From the NCBI GenBank assembly GCA_003427395.1, contig BFEA01000349.1:1654186-1689194 (forward strand): DNA of 35,009 bases, read 5' to 3'. Position 1 is the stretch's first letter, and the number at the start of each line of letters is the position of its first letter. The stretch comes from Chara braunii. Lineage: Eukaryota; Streptophyta; Charophyceae; Charales; Characeae. Below the pieces are notes generated by a model. That model did not search any database, was not told the origin of the DNA, and saw only the letters and a program-made list of their open reading frames with translations. Positions 20,188 to 29,835 of this stretch are shown here, piece after piece. A program made the translations under genes and the position numbers.

Positions 20188-21302
20188 TCTTCTTGTACGT
20201 ATGAATTTTTGCTCTACTATTTTTACAGCAAGACAGCTTATAAGTCATAAAAATATTTGTGTTAATGACCAAATTATCCTTCGGCCTAACTTTCAAGTTT
20301 CCAGTGGTGATCAACTGTCGTCGGTTTTCAGTCTGGGCACATGTTTGGATTTCACCTTCCACATCAGCGAAGAAGGTGACAGAGACGGGTAGGAAAAGAT
20401 TAGGAATGAAGCGAGTTAGAATGGAGAGACGCAGAGAGTTCCAAAGGTAAGACATCTTCAAATGTGTTTACCGCACAATAAATAAATAATAAGTTAATAA
20501 CGAATCAATAATAAATTCCACGGTCACACTGGTCCAAATTTCTTCAACAAGTAATAAACAACAATTCAGAAAATAGAATCAATAAAATCTTGATCTAACC
20601 TCAACTGTCTAATCTATGTGTGATGACGTCCTACTAAAATGTACAGGTACCGCAGCCACGGCCAGTGTGATCAAGACAACAACACACTTTGTAAGAATAC
20701 ACGACAACCACAGACAGTCAACAGGTAATTAGAAAGCCAACACAACCACACAATCAATGGTTAGCTCCTATTGTATCATATGCAGAAGCAATGCAACAAA
20801 CAAGTGCACAGTCTTTGCATGCCACATGTCACCCCTGGCATGCCAACACAACAGTTTCTGCCAAGTCAGCGTCAAGGACAGAAGAGGTCTACAAGGAGGG
20901 ATGCCACGCCAGCAATGCAGGTTTGCCTCACACTCAACACCAGCATGCCATGTCAGCATATCAATAGCAAGCAATAGTGACACATGTACGTGCCATGTTA
21001 GACCATGCCCTGCATGCCACATAAACAATGTGCCATATCAGTGGTACCAATCTCTCTCTGCACCAGCGCCACGTCAGCACATTGCCAACGAAGCTCTTGC
21101 CTGCATCTTGAAATCTTCAGTGCAACCATGCCGTCATCTTCAAGGGATAGCTGCTCGCACGTGCAGTACTACAATGTCTAGACTTGTGGTATTTACCGCA
21201 CGCGTTAATAAACGCGTTTCGTTTTGCACATGCGGCACTTCCCACTTACCTGGGTGCCACGTCAACACCTGACAGCAGACAACAGATTGCGATGAAAGAG
21301 TA
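20188..21302. other. Gypsy-2 leader between primer site and gag
   Basis: About 1.1 kb with no supported protein. An apparent plus-strand open frame at 20757-21272 is Cys/His-rich but follows from repeated gcatgcca and gccacgtcagc words rather than from a domain. These words are close to the core of the 34-bp LTR array, so leader and LTR share a repeated motif family. A long leader of this kind is common in large plant gypsy elements and may hold packaging signals. Confidence 0.65.
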
Positions 21303-21314
21303 GCTTCGATACCA
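21303..21314 (-). other. Primer binding site resembling initiator tRNA-Met
   Basis: The minus strand reads TGGTATCGAAGC three bases after the LTR end. The standard plant element site for initiator Met tRNA is TGGTATCAGAGC, so 10 of 12 bases agree and the first seven are identical. Position and sequence both support priming of minus-strand cDNA here. Confidence 0.82.
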
Positions 21315-21582
21315 AATTGTAATGAACCCAGTTTGGCAGATACTCTGAAGTCGTCAAACATCAGTAGTCTCATTATCTGCATCAAAGTCTCCAAATCGTG
21401 AAGTGATATCTCAAACAGTATCTGATTACCATCAAAAGAAGAGAGTGGAGGGGGGAATAGACACAGGAGAAGATGAAAGATCACAAATAATCCCTTCAGA
21501 CCCCTCTCCTTCTNCGGGCTTCTTCCCTCTCCGCGTCAACAATGATAATAAGTATATTCCTGATCACGCACAATAGTGCCAC

Positions 21583-21596
21583 GTGCCACGTGGCAC
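21583..21596. promoter_or_regulatory. G-box palindrome in the Gypsy-2 5' LTR
   Basis: GTGCCACGTGGCAC is a perfect 14-bp palindrome around CACGTG, the plant G-box bound by bZIP and bHLH factors. The other LTR has only gccacatgacac at the same place, so one of the two has changed. Regulatory function is inferred from the motif only. Confidence 0.4.
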
Positions 21597-21780
21597 TTTA
21601 TCTCGTGAAGACCATGAAGGCATAGCAGATTCCAATGACGACGTCAACCTCAGGTGAGTACCCGACCTCCATCCACAGATCCCGATCTTCCTCCTCCTCG
21701 CAACCAGTCACCTCATGTAGACAGCGTGGACAATGCCACGTCAGTAGTCGAAACAGGTGGCCTATGCCACATCATCAATG

Positions 21781-22047
21781 GAGACTAGTGGCAGTGCCAC
21801 ATCAGAATGTCGACAAGTGGTAGCGTCACATCAGCATGCACTGTAAACCAGAGGCAGCACCACATCAGCATGCAATGTAGACCAGAGGTAGCACCACATC
21901 AGCATGCAATGTAGACTAGAGGTAGCGCCACATCAGCATGCAATATAGACCCGAGGTAGCGCCACATCAGCATGCAATGTAGACCAGAGATAGCGCCATA
22001 TCAGCATGCAAGGTAAACCAGAGGTAGCGCCACATCAGCATGCCACC
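21781..22047. repeat. 34-bp repeat array in the Gypsy-2 5' LTR, 8 copies
   Basis: Eight tandem units equivalent to those at 13970-14304, with the same short first unit and the same closing unit ending agcatgccacc. The array is 267 bp against 335 bp, a difference of exactly two 34-bp units. Confidence 0.92.
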
Positions 22048-22155
22048 TTAGCCAAAAAGCGCCAACATGCTGCCTCCACCTCGTGCCGTCGTCCGCATCG
22101 CTAGTGCACAGCTGACTTCTTGCCAGCGTCGAGCCAGCATAATGCCAGTGTCTAG

Positions 22156-22548
22156 TCAAAGTCGAGCCAGCGTCAAAGCAGCATAGCAAGTCTGAATGCT
22201 TGACTCACTTGGAGCCAGCCTTAAGTAGCAATTGTCGAGGTTGTCTGGCCTCGGGCGCTTTCCCCACAGTCGTCCAAATTGACTCACAGCTGAGGGCCTG
22301 GATTGTGCAGTTGCAGACTTCTCCCTTGGACCTGATGTTGTCTGGGTACCTGCATACAAACAAGTGGGTGTGCTTGACCAGCGGCCTGGGCTAGGTACCT
22401 TTGGACTTTGACTGTTGGGGTCACGACAATTAACCAAAGTCAACTGTCTCACGTCCAGGCCCCGAGTCCTCGTATGGGGTCCTTTTTGCCCCCGTTTTGG
22501 CCTGGGCTGAGGGCGGCCAAGTTGGCCCTCAGTCTTTCCACGAGACAT
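22156..22548 (-). other. 130-codon open frame inside the Gypsy-2 LTR
   Basis: An open frame starting MSRGKTEGQLGRP runs 130 codons to a stop. The other LTR (14413-14805) has the same frame at the same length, where it is also joined in frame to the end of pol. The product is basic, Pro/Ser/Arg-rich and unrecognised. By hand, the two copies differ at 14 residues, with no stop and no indel. It may be an accidental open frame or a C-terminal extension of pol. Confidence 0.35.
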
Positions 22549-22566
22549 ATGGCATGGGTTATTGCA

Positions 22567-22800
22567 AATTGAATTTAGCCGAAATTAATTAAGGAGTTTA
22601 GAATATCGTTTTCAAAACGAAAAGTACTTCCAAATTAAAAAAAAAAAGAATTTGAAAAAGAATTGCAAAAAAGAATTAATTGATTATGATGTATTTTCGA
22701 ATTAAAAAAAAAAATCAAAAAGGAATTTTATGAACTAAAATGTATGAGAAAAGGGATGAATTAAAATTGTTTTCGAATTCCAAAAAAGCAATGTTGAGAA
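22567..22800. other. AT-rich spacer right of the Gypsy-2 insertion
   Basis: A/T-rich sequence with poly-A runs and gaatt words, of the same style as 13160-13510. It starts aattgaattt directly after the LTR end. No gene is seen. Confidence 0.7.
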
Positions 22801-23173
22801 AGAATGAGCACCTAAGGTTAGCGCTGCCTCGCGCTATTTTTTCACGCGCCATTTCCCCAGCGCCCCGCAGGAGCCTACCGTGCACAAGCGCTTCACCCGT
22901 CCAAACGTGATTTTCCCATTCGAAAAAATCTCGAAACTGGGCGGGAAAAACGAGCAAGTCAGTCATGCCCGCGGGCATGGCGAGGAAGGAGCGAGGAAGC
23001 ATCCATAACCCAAGACATCATCACCGGACAAGGATCAACAAGACTTGAACATCAAGCGGGAGGAATAGGGACGAACAAGAGGGCGGGAAAGCAAGGAGCC
23101 ATGAGTGGGGCGACAAAGGGCAAGAACAGGGAAGCGTCCTAAAAGGGAAAGGGAAACAGGAGCAAGGGAGAAC

Positions 23174-23238
<65 letters not shown>

Positions 23239-23980
23239 CTCACCACGAAAGGGGCCAGAACAAACAAAGAAAGCTAACAAGAGGATACTAAATCCCAAAG
23301 GTGAAAGTGGAGGTGGAGGGAAAGCGAAGGATTCAGAAAAAGAGGAGCAGAGAGGAGAGTAAGGACGGGGAGGGAGACGCGAGTGGAAGAGAGAACGATA
23401 AAGGTAAAAGACAAAAGCAAGGCGACGAGAAAGGGCTAAGGGGAAGGGAGGAGAAGGGAGGAGGAGTGGAGCACAATAGAGAAGACCAAAAGGCACATAC
23501 ACAACCGGAAGGCACACGGGAATGTCACATCCAGAAAGGCGACAATCGAGGAAAGGAGAAGTATCACTATTAAATGAATAATGCCAAAGAGAAACAGTGA
23601 AGGTGAATTTTCTCCACCTACATTCTCCACGAGTAAAAGGTAAGCCGCAACCTCACCTCGACTCCTTCCAGCCCAGTCTATCTCCTCAAACCCTAACGTG
23701 GCAGGGCAGGACTCCATCCAAGGGATATTGAGGGAAAAGAAAAGGCATTGCTACCGTCACATTGTAGCCCAGAAGAGAACAGAGAAACTCCCACGACTGA
23801 CCAAAGTCGCATCATAGCCATCAAGAGCGTGGAGAAGTGTCGACATTAACACCAGCAGCAGCATCGACTATTTGGACTTATAATGACAGACAAAATTGGG
23901 GGTCGCTAGCCTACGAAGCTGAATAGAAGGAAAAGCCAAGACAAGTCAGATTAGAATTTTCAAAGCAATAGACCGCCTAC
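22801..23980. other. Unassigned stretch with purine-rich, K/E/R-codon-rich frames
   Basis: Plus-strand frames at 23105-23362 and 23301-23573 encode Lys/Arg/Glu-rich peptides, but much of this is dictated by purine-rich sequence and a GA microsatellite, and no domain is recognised. The stretch may be part of a LINE 5' untranslated region or host DNA. No other gene is supported. Confidence 0.4.
23176..23236. repeat. (GA)n microsatellite, about 60 bp
   Basis: Uninterrupted alternating GA repeat; it gives an Arg-Glu repeat in one plus-strand frame. Confidence 0.95.
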
Positions 23981-24850
23981 ACCTTGCCAACACACTCCAC
24001 GAACCACGCGGTCGTCCCCCACTTCTCCCCACAGTACCCTAATTCCAACTCCCCAAATCAATCACTCGTACCCCACGCTCTCTTTTTTACACTCCCCACA
24101 GTAGCTGATCATCGAGTTCACACGCTTTCACACGCTCTCACCCCACGATCGCGATCTCTCAAGGCGTGACCTTAGCACACGTGACCGCCAACCCCCTAAC
24201 CCATCCGCCCCCCTCTACCCCTTTCCTCCTACCAAAACGCCCCTAACCCAACCAACTCCTTCCACTACCGAATACCCATCACCTCTTATCCACTAACTAA
24301 CCAAACCATGTATAACTCGTATGTACTATCTTTGTTTTCACTAGTAAGTAACATACCCTTGTCCTCCCTAAGAATCTCGAAACTAGCTGCACCCCCCCAG
24401 CTCCCCCCCCTCCCCCCCTTTCGCAGCCCACGCCACAGACCTCCCCACCATCCCTCACTTACCTCCCCCCCCGCCCCCTCATCCCAACAGCCTCCCCCAC
24501 ACCCTCCACGCAACCCTCACATGTCCCACCCCACCTCTACCACTAACACCCCCACATTCCCACACCCCCCTAATTCTCCCTACCCCTTCTTAATCACACA
24601 CCTCGTAATTAGTACCTCCCCTTCCTCAATCCCTCTACCAATCCCCGCACACGACATTGTCCCAGCCCCCGACCAGCCCTCCTCCCAGATAACCACACCA
24701 TTTCCCTACACAACAGATCCTCCTCCCCAGCATCAACCAACCCCCGAGCCAACTCCTCAACAATTGAGCACACCCCCTTCACCAAACATCTCGATCATTA
24801 TCACTACTAATAAGCATCATAATTACCAATTAGCTCTGATACCCGTATAA
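23981..24850. repeat. C-rich, G-poor low-complexity stretch
   Basis: The plus strand is heavily C-rich and almost free of G, with many ccccccc runs (for example near 24395-24420). One frame (24308-24850) stays open for 180 codons and is Pro/Ser/Thr-rich, which is expected from the composition; I do not call it a gene. The same base style recurs at 33923-34290 beyond the LINE, suggesting both belong to LINE untranslated regions. Confidence 0.6.
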
Positions 24851-25110
24851 CCGCCATCAGTGTAGTGGCTATTATCATAAGACACCTCCTCCCCTTTATA
24901 ATCGTTGCTTATTAATTATTAATCATTATCTATCTATCATTAATTATAAACCATTAATTATTAATCATTAATTATTAGTTATTAATTATTAGTTTTATTT
25001 ATGAGTTTTAATTATTATTATTATTATTTAGGATTACACAACTTAGTCACAAGCTTTTTTTCGTTTAGCGGTAGCAATATTATTTTCACCTTTTTTTTTT
25101 TTTTTTGGAC
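24851..25110. repeat. AT-rich simple sequence with attaattatt words
   Basis: Repeated attaattattaatcatta words (about 24905-25000), an atta/att run near 25010-25030 and 16 T at 25091-25106. No gene. Confidence 0.85.
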
Positions 25111-25386
25111 AAATTAACAATGAATAGTAGTCAGCCCATCCATGACAAAATCATTAATACCATCCACCACAGTCAGTTGTAGATATCAACACTTTATCCG
25201 ACAAATAGCTGACTCCCTTCGAAAAGTAGAGATTATCAAACCCCCCGGTTCGGGCAAATCAAACCCTGTCTGATCACCAGTCCAACCTGACACGCAATCT
25301 CCCCCTGTAGCAAAATCCCAACCCCAAGAGGGGTAGGGAATCGCTTGTGAAATTCGGCCTTGTCACAACCGCCAATTAATAGCAAT
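25111..25386. other. Probable LINE 5' untranslated segment
   Basis: No protein supported. It directly precedes the LINE ORF1 start and has ordinary composition. The true LINE 5' end could not be located. Confidence 0.4.
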
Positions 25387-27987
25387 ATGACGAACTCTCA
25401 TTTCTCAACGACAGCCTCCTCAGCAGCAGCATCTGCTACTGCAGCTACGAGCCTAACATCTGCTGCTGCAGCCACGAGCTCAGCAAGTGACGCTCCAAAA
25501 AAAGCTTAGAGAACAGGAACAAAACCCAAGCCAGGAAGTGCTACATCTAATGGTGAGAGAAACAAAAGTCACCCCCATCATCTCCAAAGCATTGGTGAAA
25601 GGAGAAGCGGAAGAAGTTGAAATTTGGGATTATCCCCAAGAACACCTGCCAGTCCTAGATGAATTCTACGAGTCTCATGTGGTGGTGTGTTCGTTCCTGG
25701 TAAAATTGAAACACTGGTCACCAACACAAAAAAGAAGAAGAATCCGGGAAGCCCTCAAAAACATAGAAAATTTGAGGGACACGGAACCAAAAGTGGCCTA
25801 CCAACGGAGGGGCAGACACGCAGTCACAGTCCTATGCGCTGATCCTGACTATGCCAAATACCTCTTTTCAATCCAGGTTTGTACTGTGAGTGGTCAGTGG
25901 TGGCAATCTCCAAATGGAGACTGAACAGAACAACACAACAAGGGTCCTCAAGGCACAGACAGGCACTGATGAGCAGACATTACTGGATCCAGTTCGACAA
26001 CATAGCTGATGGGATACACGGGCTAGTGGAAGAAAGATTAAAAGATTCCTATCCCCATTGCCCCCTAGTGGAATGGGTCTCATTGGCTCCTGACTTTCTG
26101 ACTCCAAGCGCCAACTCCAGAATCGCCTGTGTCGAGCTCAAAACCAGCAACCCCCCCGACCTCCCCGACAAGTGGTTCTTCAGATTGGGTCACCAAATCC
26201 AGACAGTTTACATCTCCACCAAGTCGAACCCCATGTGCTTAAGGTGTAGAATAAAAAAGCACATGGGAAACGACCCTCTCTGCCCGCAGAACACTTGCAA
26301 AGGGAGAAACAAGATAACTTTCACCCTCAATGCTAGTAGAAGCGGAAGCAATGAAGGGCATTTGGATCATCAACAACCCAGCCTATGCAGACTGGGTTTT
26401 TGACGATCTGAAGGACATTCCAGCTTGGATATGGACATTGTCAAACCCAGAACCAGCGTGCAAATCAGACGTGTTCCCTCTTCACGGGCGCAAATGGCAA
26501 GCCGGAGGAGGAAAGAGGAATGACAGAACAACCCACAAATATGACAGACTGAACCTGGCCTGTTCCACCCACCTGGAACACTCGATGCACAAAAAACAGA
26601 TTCTTAAGGAAGTCCACAACATGGGAAGGGAAGCAGAAAAATCCTATCTTGAGAACCTGCAAACAAGGAACGAGATGGAAGGAAAAAACAGAAGCAAAGG
26701 AAGAAAGAATGAATCAGGACAGGCGAAAAGAAAGGCAAGGAATAAAGAGGAGGACTCCCTGAACAACACCATCACACCGGACTCAAAGAAGAGCAAAGAC
26801 GGTAACACGGATAAGGAAGAGGGCAGCAGCGAAATACAACTGGACATGATGAGGACAGGCAAGCCAATAGAAGACAGTCAAGGACCAACAGAGGAAGAAG
26901 ATCCTACCTCCACCCTGGACTGGCTGAATGAATGCATCACCTCCCTCCAGGCCCGTAGAGAACTAGATTTGAAAATCAGACTGGCACACTCCAGACACAT
27001 CAGCAGCCTGGAAAAAGGAACTCCTTCAGACAGCCCAACAGACATCCCAACTTCCCCTAATCCCAACGACGTACTGCAGCCAGAGAATAACTTCGCCAAA
27101 TTCCTGGCATTGCAGTATGTGGACGGCTAGGAGGATGGAATGGAAACTGAATTGACAGATTCAACTTCCAAAATCACAGAATGGCTGAACTCCTATTTGA
27201 AGGAAAGCATGGGGGAACCATACCACAAGGAAGAGACCAAAGAGATGGAAGAAGGGCAAGGAGAGAAAAGAGATCTAGAGGGAAAAATCATATCCACGAC
27301 ACATGACTTGCTGGCACAGACAAAGAACCAGAAGAAGGAATTGAGAAGACATGTTGCTATTTTGGAAAGACAAACCAGGTTTTTGGAAGATCAGAACCCA
27401 GAATTAGGTGAGGTCTCTCATTCTCTCAATATGTTTGCAGATCAAAATCCAGCAGATCTGGTCCTGCAAGCGAGCATGAACGCAAGATCTCCCTCTCCCG
27501 AACAGTCCCATTGCTGCCTTTTCGCTATGAACCTGGAAAAGGTGAACGGCAGATCGCAGTCCGGCCCTCATTGTCAGTTGTCACAATCCAAGAATCAGAA
27601 TTGCCAGCACACTTCCTGAGAGAAAACATCTCAGAGCAACGACCCCAAGTCATCTGCAAAGCCGGCAAAGGCGAGAGATTGAGCATCACATGGGAAGATG
27701 ACAATGGGAAAACCCACGCAAGGGACATGAGATCCTACATGGTCATCTATGACCACCTCTCACAGCTGAGAGAGGATCTGGTTTGGAAGCCCTGGGAACT
27801 GATTTGTGAAATTCCCCACGCACTACTGGGACACAGGGACGAGGTGGACATAATAGCTCACAAGATGGCCACCTTCGTGAGGGAAGAGTGGTTGGGAAAG
27901 AACATGGACAAGACCGTGGATAGGATCACGACAGAAAAGGCAAAGAGGAAGGCGATGAGAACCAAGAAGACTGAGGGAGCCTCCTGA
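25387..27987 (+). pseudogene. LINE ORF1 (nucleic-acid-binding protein), frameshifted
   Basis: ORF1 of plant L1 LINEs binds element RNA and forms the transposition complex. The likely ATG is at 25387, opening an Ala/Ser/Thr-rich leader (MTNSHFSTTASSAAA) that hits a stop at 25507 after a run of seven A; the main frame resumes from the overlapping frame at 25487. A further frameshift near 25880 leads to HYWIQFDNIADGIHG and DKWFFRLGHQIQTVYI, resembling the DUF4283-type region. Then comes a CX2CX4HX6C zinc knuckle (CLRCRIKKHMGNDPLC, 26236-26283). Another frameshift lies near 26340, then a K/E-rich probable coiled coil (26600-27130), a single TAG at 27128, and a last frameshift near 27530. The final part (27540-27987) is an unrecognised domain. 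At roughly 860 codons it is long for an ORF1. Confidence 0.8.
26236..26283 (+). other. Zinc knuckle in LINE ORF1
   Basis: Cys-2-Cys-4-His-6-Cys spacing. The last interval is six residues rather than the retroviral four, as seen in variants of plant LINE ORF1 knuckles. Binding to LINE RNA is the expected role. Confidence 0.65.
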
Positions 27988-28026
27988 ATTAATAACGAGT
28001 CCCTCCTCTAAGCAACCATCCAAAAA

Positions 28027-28884
28027 ATGGAAGGCCCACAGGAGGAAGGGACTGTGCACGGAACAAAGAGATTTGGACCAACCACAGAGGAAGATATTCT
28101 ACGAGAAATCTTAGTACAGCCCGAACTCTCGTGTGTATAATGGAACGTAAACGGCCTGACCTCAGTTCTTGACAATCCAATTAAATGGAGGAATCTAACC
28201 AACTCTATTGGCTGGTCAGACCAAATCCACTAGACATCACATCTCAGGAAGCACAAAACACCAAGAAATCAGGGTAGCCCTAGAGAAGAAGTTGATGCAC
28301 GTGGAAGCAGCCTACTGGACAAATGCCATTGACAATGGAACAACGGGCATAGTCATTTTACTCCACCAGAACTCAACCGCATGTAACCACCTCAAAGTTG
28401 TCAACTTCGAGCAAGAGACCACATCGGGAAGATGGATTAAACTAGATATAAAATTCAAAGAAGAGGACATAGCTATCCTAGGCATTTACGGTCCCAACGC
28501 CCCTCAGGAAAAAAACCCATTTCTATACACAATAGAGAGCCTAATTCCAAATCACATCCACACCGTACTTATGGGAGACTGGAACTCTGTACAAAACACA
28601 TCCTTAGATAGGATATCTGACTCCAGCGACGCCTCCCAACAATCGAATAGCCCAGATCTAACAGACTTCATTACAAGAAAGAACCTAGTTGACCCATTTA
28701 GAACCCTACACCCAGATACAAAACACTTCTCATGTGTAAGGAAAACCTCCCACAATAGAACCTCATTCTCAAGGATATACTTTATCTTGTATCAGAATCC
28801 CTAATAGGCGCTATTCAAAACTGCAAAATTGAAGAGTCTCCATACCACAATGGTCTAGACCACAAAGCTATCACCCTCTCCTTT
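28027..28884 (+). pseudogene. LINE ORF2, APE-type endonuclease domain
   Basis: APE-type endonuclease nicks target DNA to prime reverse transcription. A candidate ORF2 start is the ATG at 28027 (MEGPQEEGTV). In the same frame a TAA at 28138 directly precedes the conserved WNVNGL. A frameshift near 28230 leads to KHQEIRVALEKKL, GIVILLHQ, the LGIYGPNAP motif, and LMGDWNSV, which carries the catalytic Asp and Asn. The DRI motif is altered to SRIYFIL. After a stop at 28801 the closing motif survives as LDHKAITLSF with the catalytic Asp-His pair. The domain ends where the first hAT-like insertion sits. Stops, frameshift and the lost DRI Asp show it is dead. Confidence 0.88.
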
Positions 28885-28892
28885 AGATTCAC

Positions 28893-29039
28893 CATGGCTA
28901 CCGCGGACCAGGACACCGGACCGATCCGGACTCAGACAACCAGTCGGTCCGGATATGATCCTGACGTCCGAATTTTCAGACCAGTCCGGACCGTCCGGAC
29001 ATGGTCCGGATGATCATGTCCGGATAGGTCCGGATTGGG

Positions 29040-29072
<33 letters not shown>

Positions 29073-29361
29073 ACTTGCAGGTCTCTTATGCATGTTGAAT
29101 GCAGTTTCATCGTGTAACCGTGACTTAAGGGGAATTGTTCCAGGAAGACATAGTTGTTGGCATACATGACAAGCATGAATAATCATTCCTTGACATGCAC
29201 TGTGCTGGCACAGCCCCTGCAAAGCACAAACTGCTGCAAGGGAAGAAAAAGTGAAGAAACAAAAAAACGAATACTCCGCAGTAAACCTAAATAAAGGTAA
29301 ATATTAAATGAAGTTCAAGACTTTAGCAATTCATAATTTAAAGTTCAAAGTTTAAAGTCCG

Positions 29362-29407
<46 letters not shown>

Positions 29408-29827
29408 CATGTGCGCATCAGTCCACAATGGTAACGAGGGCTCTCTCTCCCTCTCCCTCTGTGTGTGTGTATGTGTGTGTGTGTGGCGGCGGCGGGTGGG
29501 CGAGAAAGCACTTTGAAGTGCCTAGATACGCGCTTTCTTCCCTTTGTCATTGGGGAACTGCACTCTGCCTCCAACAGTCTGCCAGTATGCAAATAGAAAA
29601 GGGGTCAGGCCGGCTGCCCTGTACGGCCGATACCGGCCCCAAAAATCATAGAAACATTTTTCAGGGGGCGCCCTGGACCTAAGGAACAGGTTTAGGGTGC
29701 CCCTTTTTTTTTTTTTTTGAATTTCGGGGTTTTGGCCCCTTCCGGACGGGCCTCCTACGCTCCGGCGTCCAGACACCGGACAACAGACCGTCTGGACGCC
29801 TGTCCGGATGTCTGGATGGTAGCCACA
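28893..29827. mobile_element. Non-autonomous hAT-like DNA transposon in LINE ORF2
   Basis: A 935-bp insert begins catggctacc and ends ggtagccaca, so the ends are inverted repeats with 8 of 10 outer bases paired. Repeated TCCGGA-type words fill both ends (about nine between 28920 and 29035, and several in 29740-29815), like the subterminal transposase-binding repeats of hAT elements. The middle has 32 A (29040-29071), a CT microsatellite (29364-29405), a TG run near 29460 and 15 T at 29704-29718. No transposase is encoded, so it would have depended on an element elsewhere. The superfamily is inferred from the 8-bp duplication and end structure. Confidence 0.75.
29364..29405. repeat. (CT)n microsatellite inside the hAT-like element
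   Basis: About 42 bp of alternating CT, followed after 50 bp by a GT-rich run (29460-29485). Confidence 0.95.
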
Positions 29828-29835
29828 AGCTTCAC

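Larger units (their letters stand above)
13511..22566 (-). mobile_element. Gypsy-2, LTR-bounded Ty3/gypsy retrotransposon
   Basis: Two direct LTRs (13511-14823 and 21318-22566) bound about 6.5 kb of internal sequence. Both LTRs start tgtaatgaac and end gggttattgca, giving the standard TG...CA termini. Internal order on the minus strand is primer binding site, leader, gag with zinc knuckle, protease, RT, RNase H, integrase, GPY/F, chromodomain-like tail. Flanking bases are aatt on both sides (13507-13510 and 22567-22570), a possible 4-bp or eroded 5-bp target duplication. Frame breaks in gag and pol and LTR divergence (about 28 mismatches over 393 bp at one end by hand count) indicate an old, inactive copy. 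Confidence 0.95.
21318..22566 (-). repeat. Gypsy-2 5' LTR (right copy, 1249 bp)
   Basis: Direct copy of 13511-14823 with the same termini. As the 5' LTR it should contain the promoter, transcribing leftward. It has eight units of the 34-bp repeat and a 14-bp perfect palindrome with a CACGTG core at 21583-21596 that the left copy lacks. An N lies at 21514. No clear TATA box could be assigned. Confidence 0.95.
28885..29835. repeat. 8-bp target site duplication around the first hAT-like insertion
   Basis: Left copy agattcac (28885-28892) and right copy agcttcac (29828-29835) match at seven of eight bases. The LINE frame reads FRFT up to the left copy and resumes as SFTEMGYL after the right, so the duplicated codons fit a clean insertion. 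Eight bases is the hAT superfamily size. Confidence 0.75.

Noticed and set aside
20757-21272. 171-codon Cys/His-rich plus-strand open frame
   Set aside because: It lies in the Gypsy-2 leader antisense to the element, and the Cys/His content comes from repeated gcatgcca-type words. No domain is recognisable.
23035-23517. 160-codon minus-strand frame rich in Leu/Ser
   Set aside because: It is the complement of a purine-rich stretch with a GA microsatellite; the hydrophobic repeat is simply the CT-repeat translation.
24308-24850. 180-codon proline-rich plus-strand open frame
   Set aside because: Base composition (C-rich, few G, few stops) explains its length; no domain or codon pattern supports a gene.
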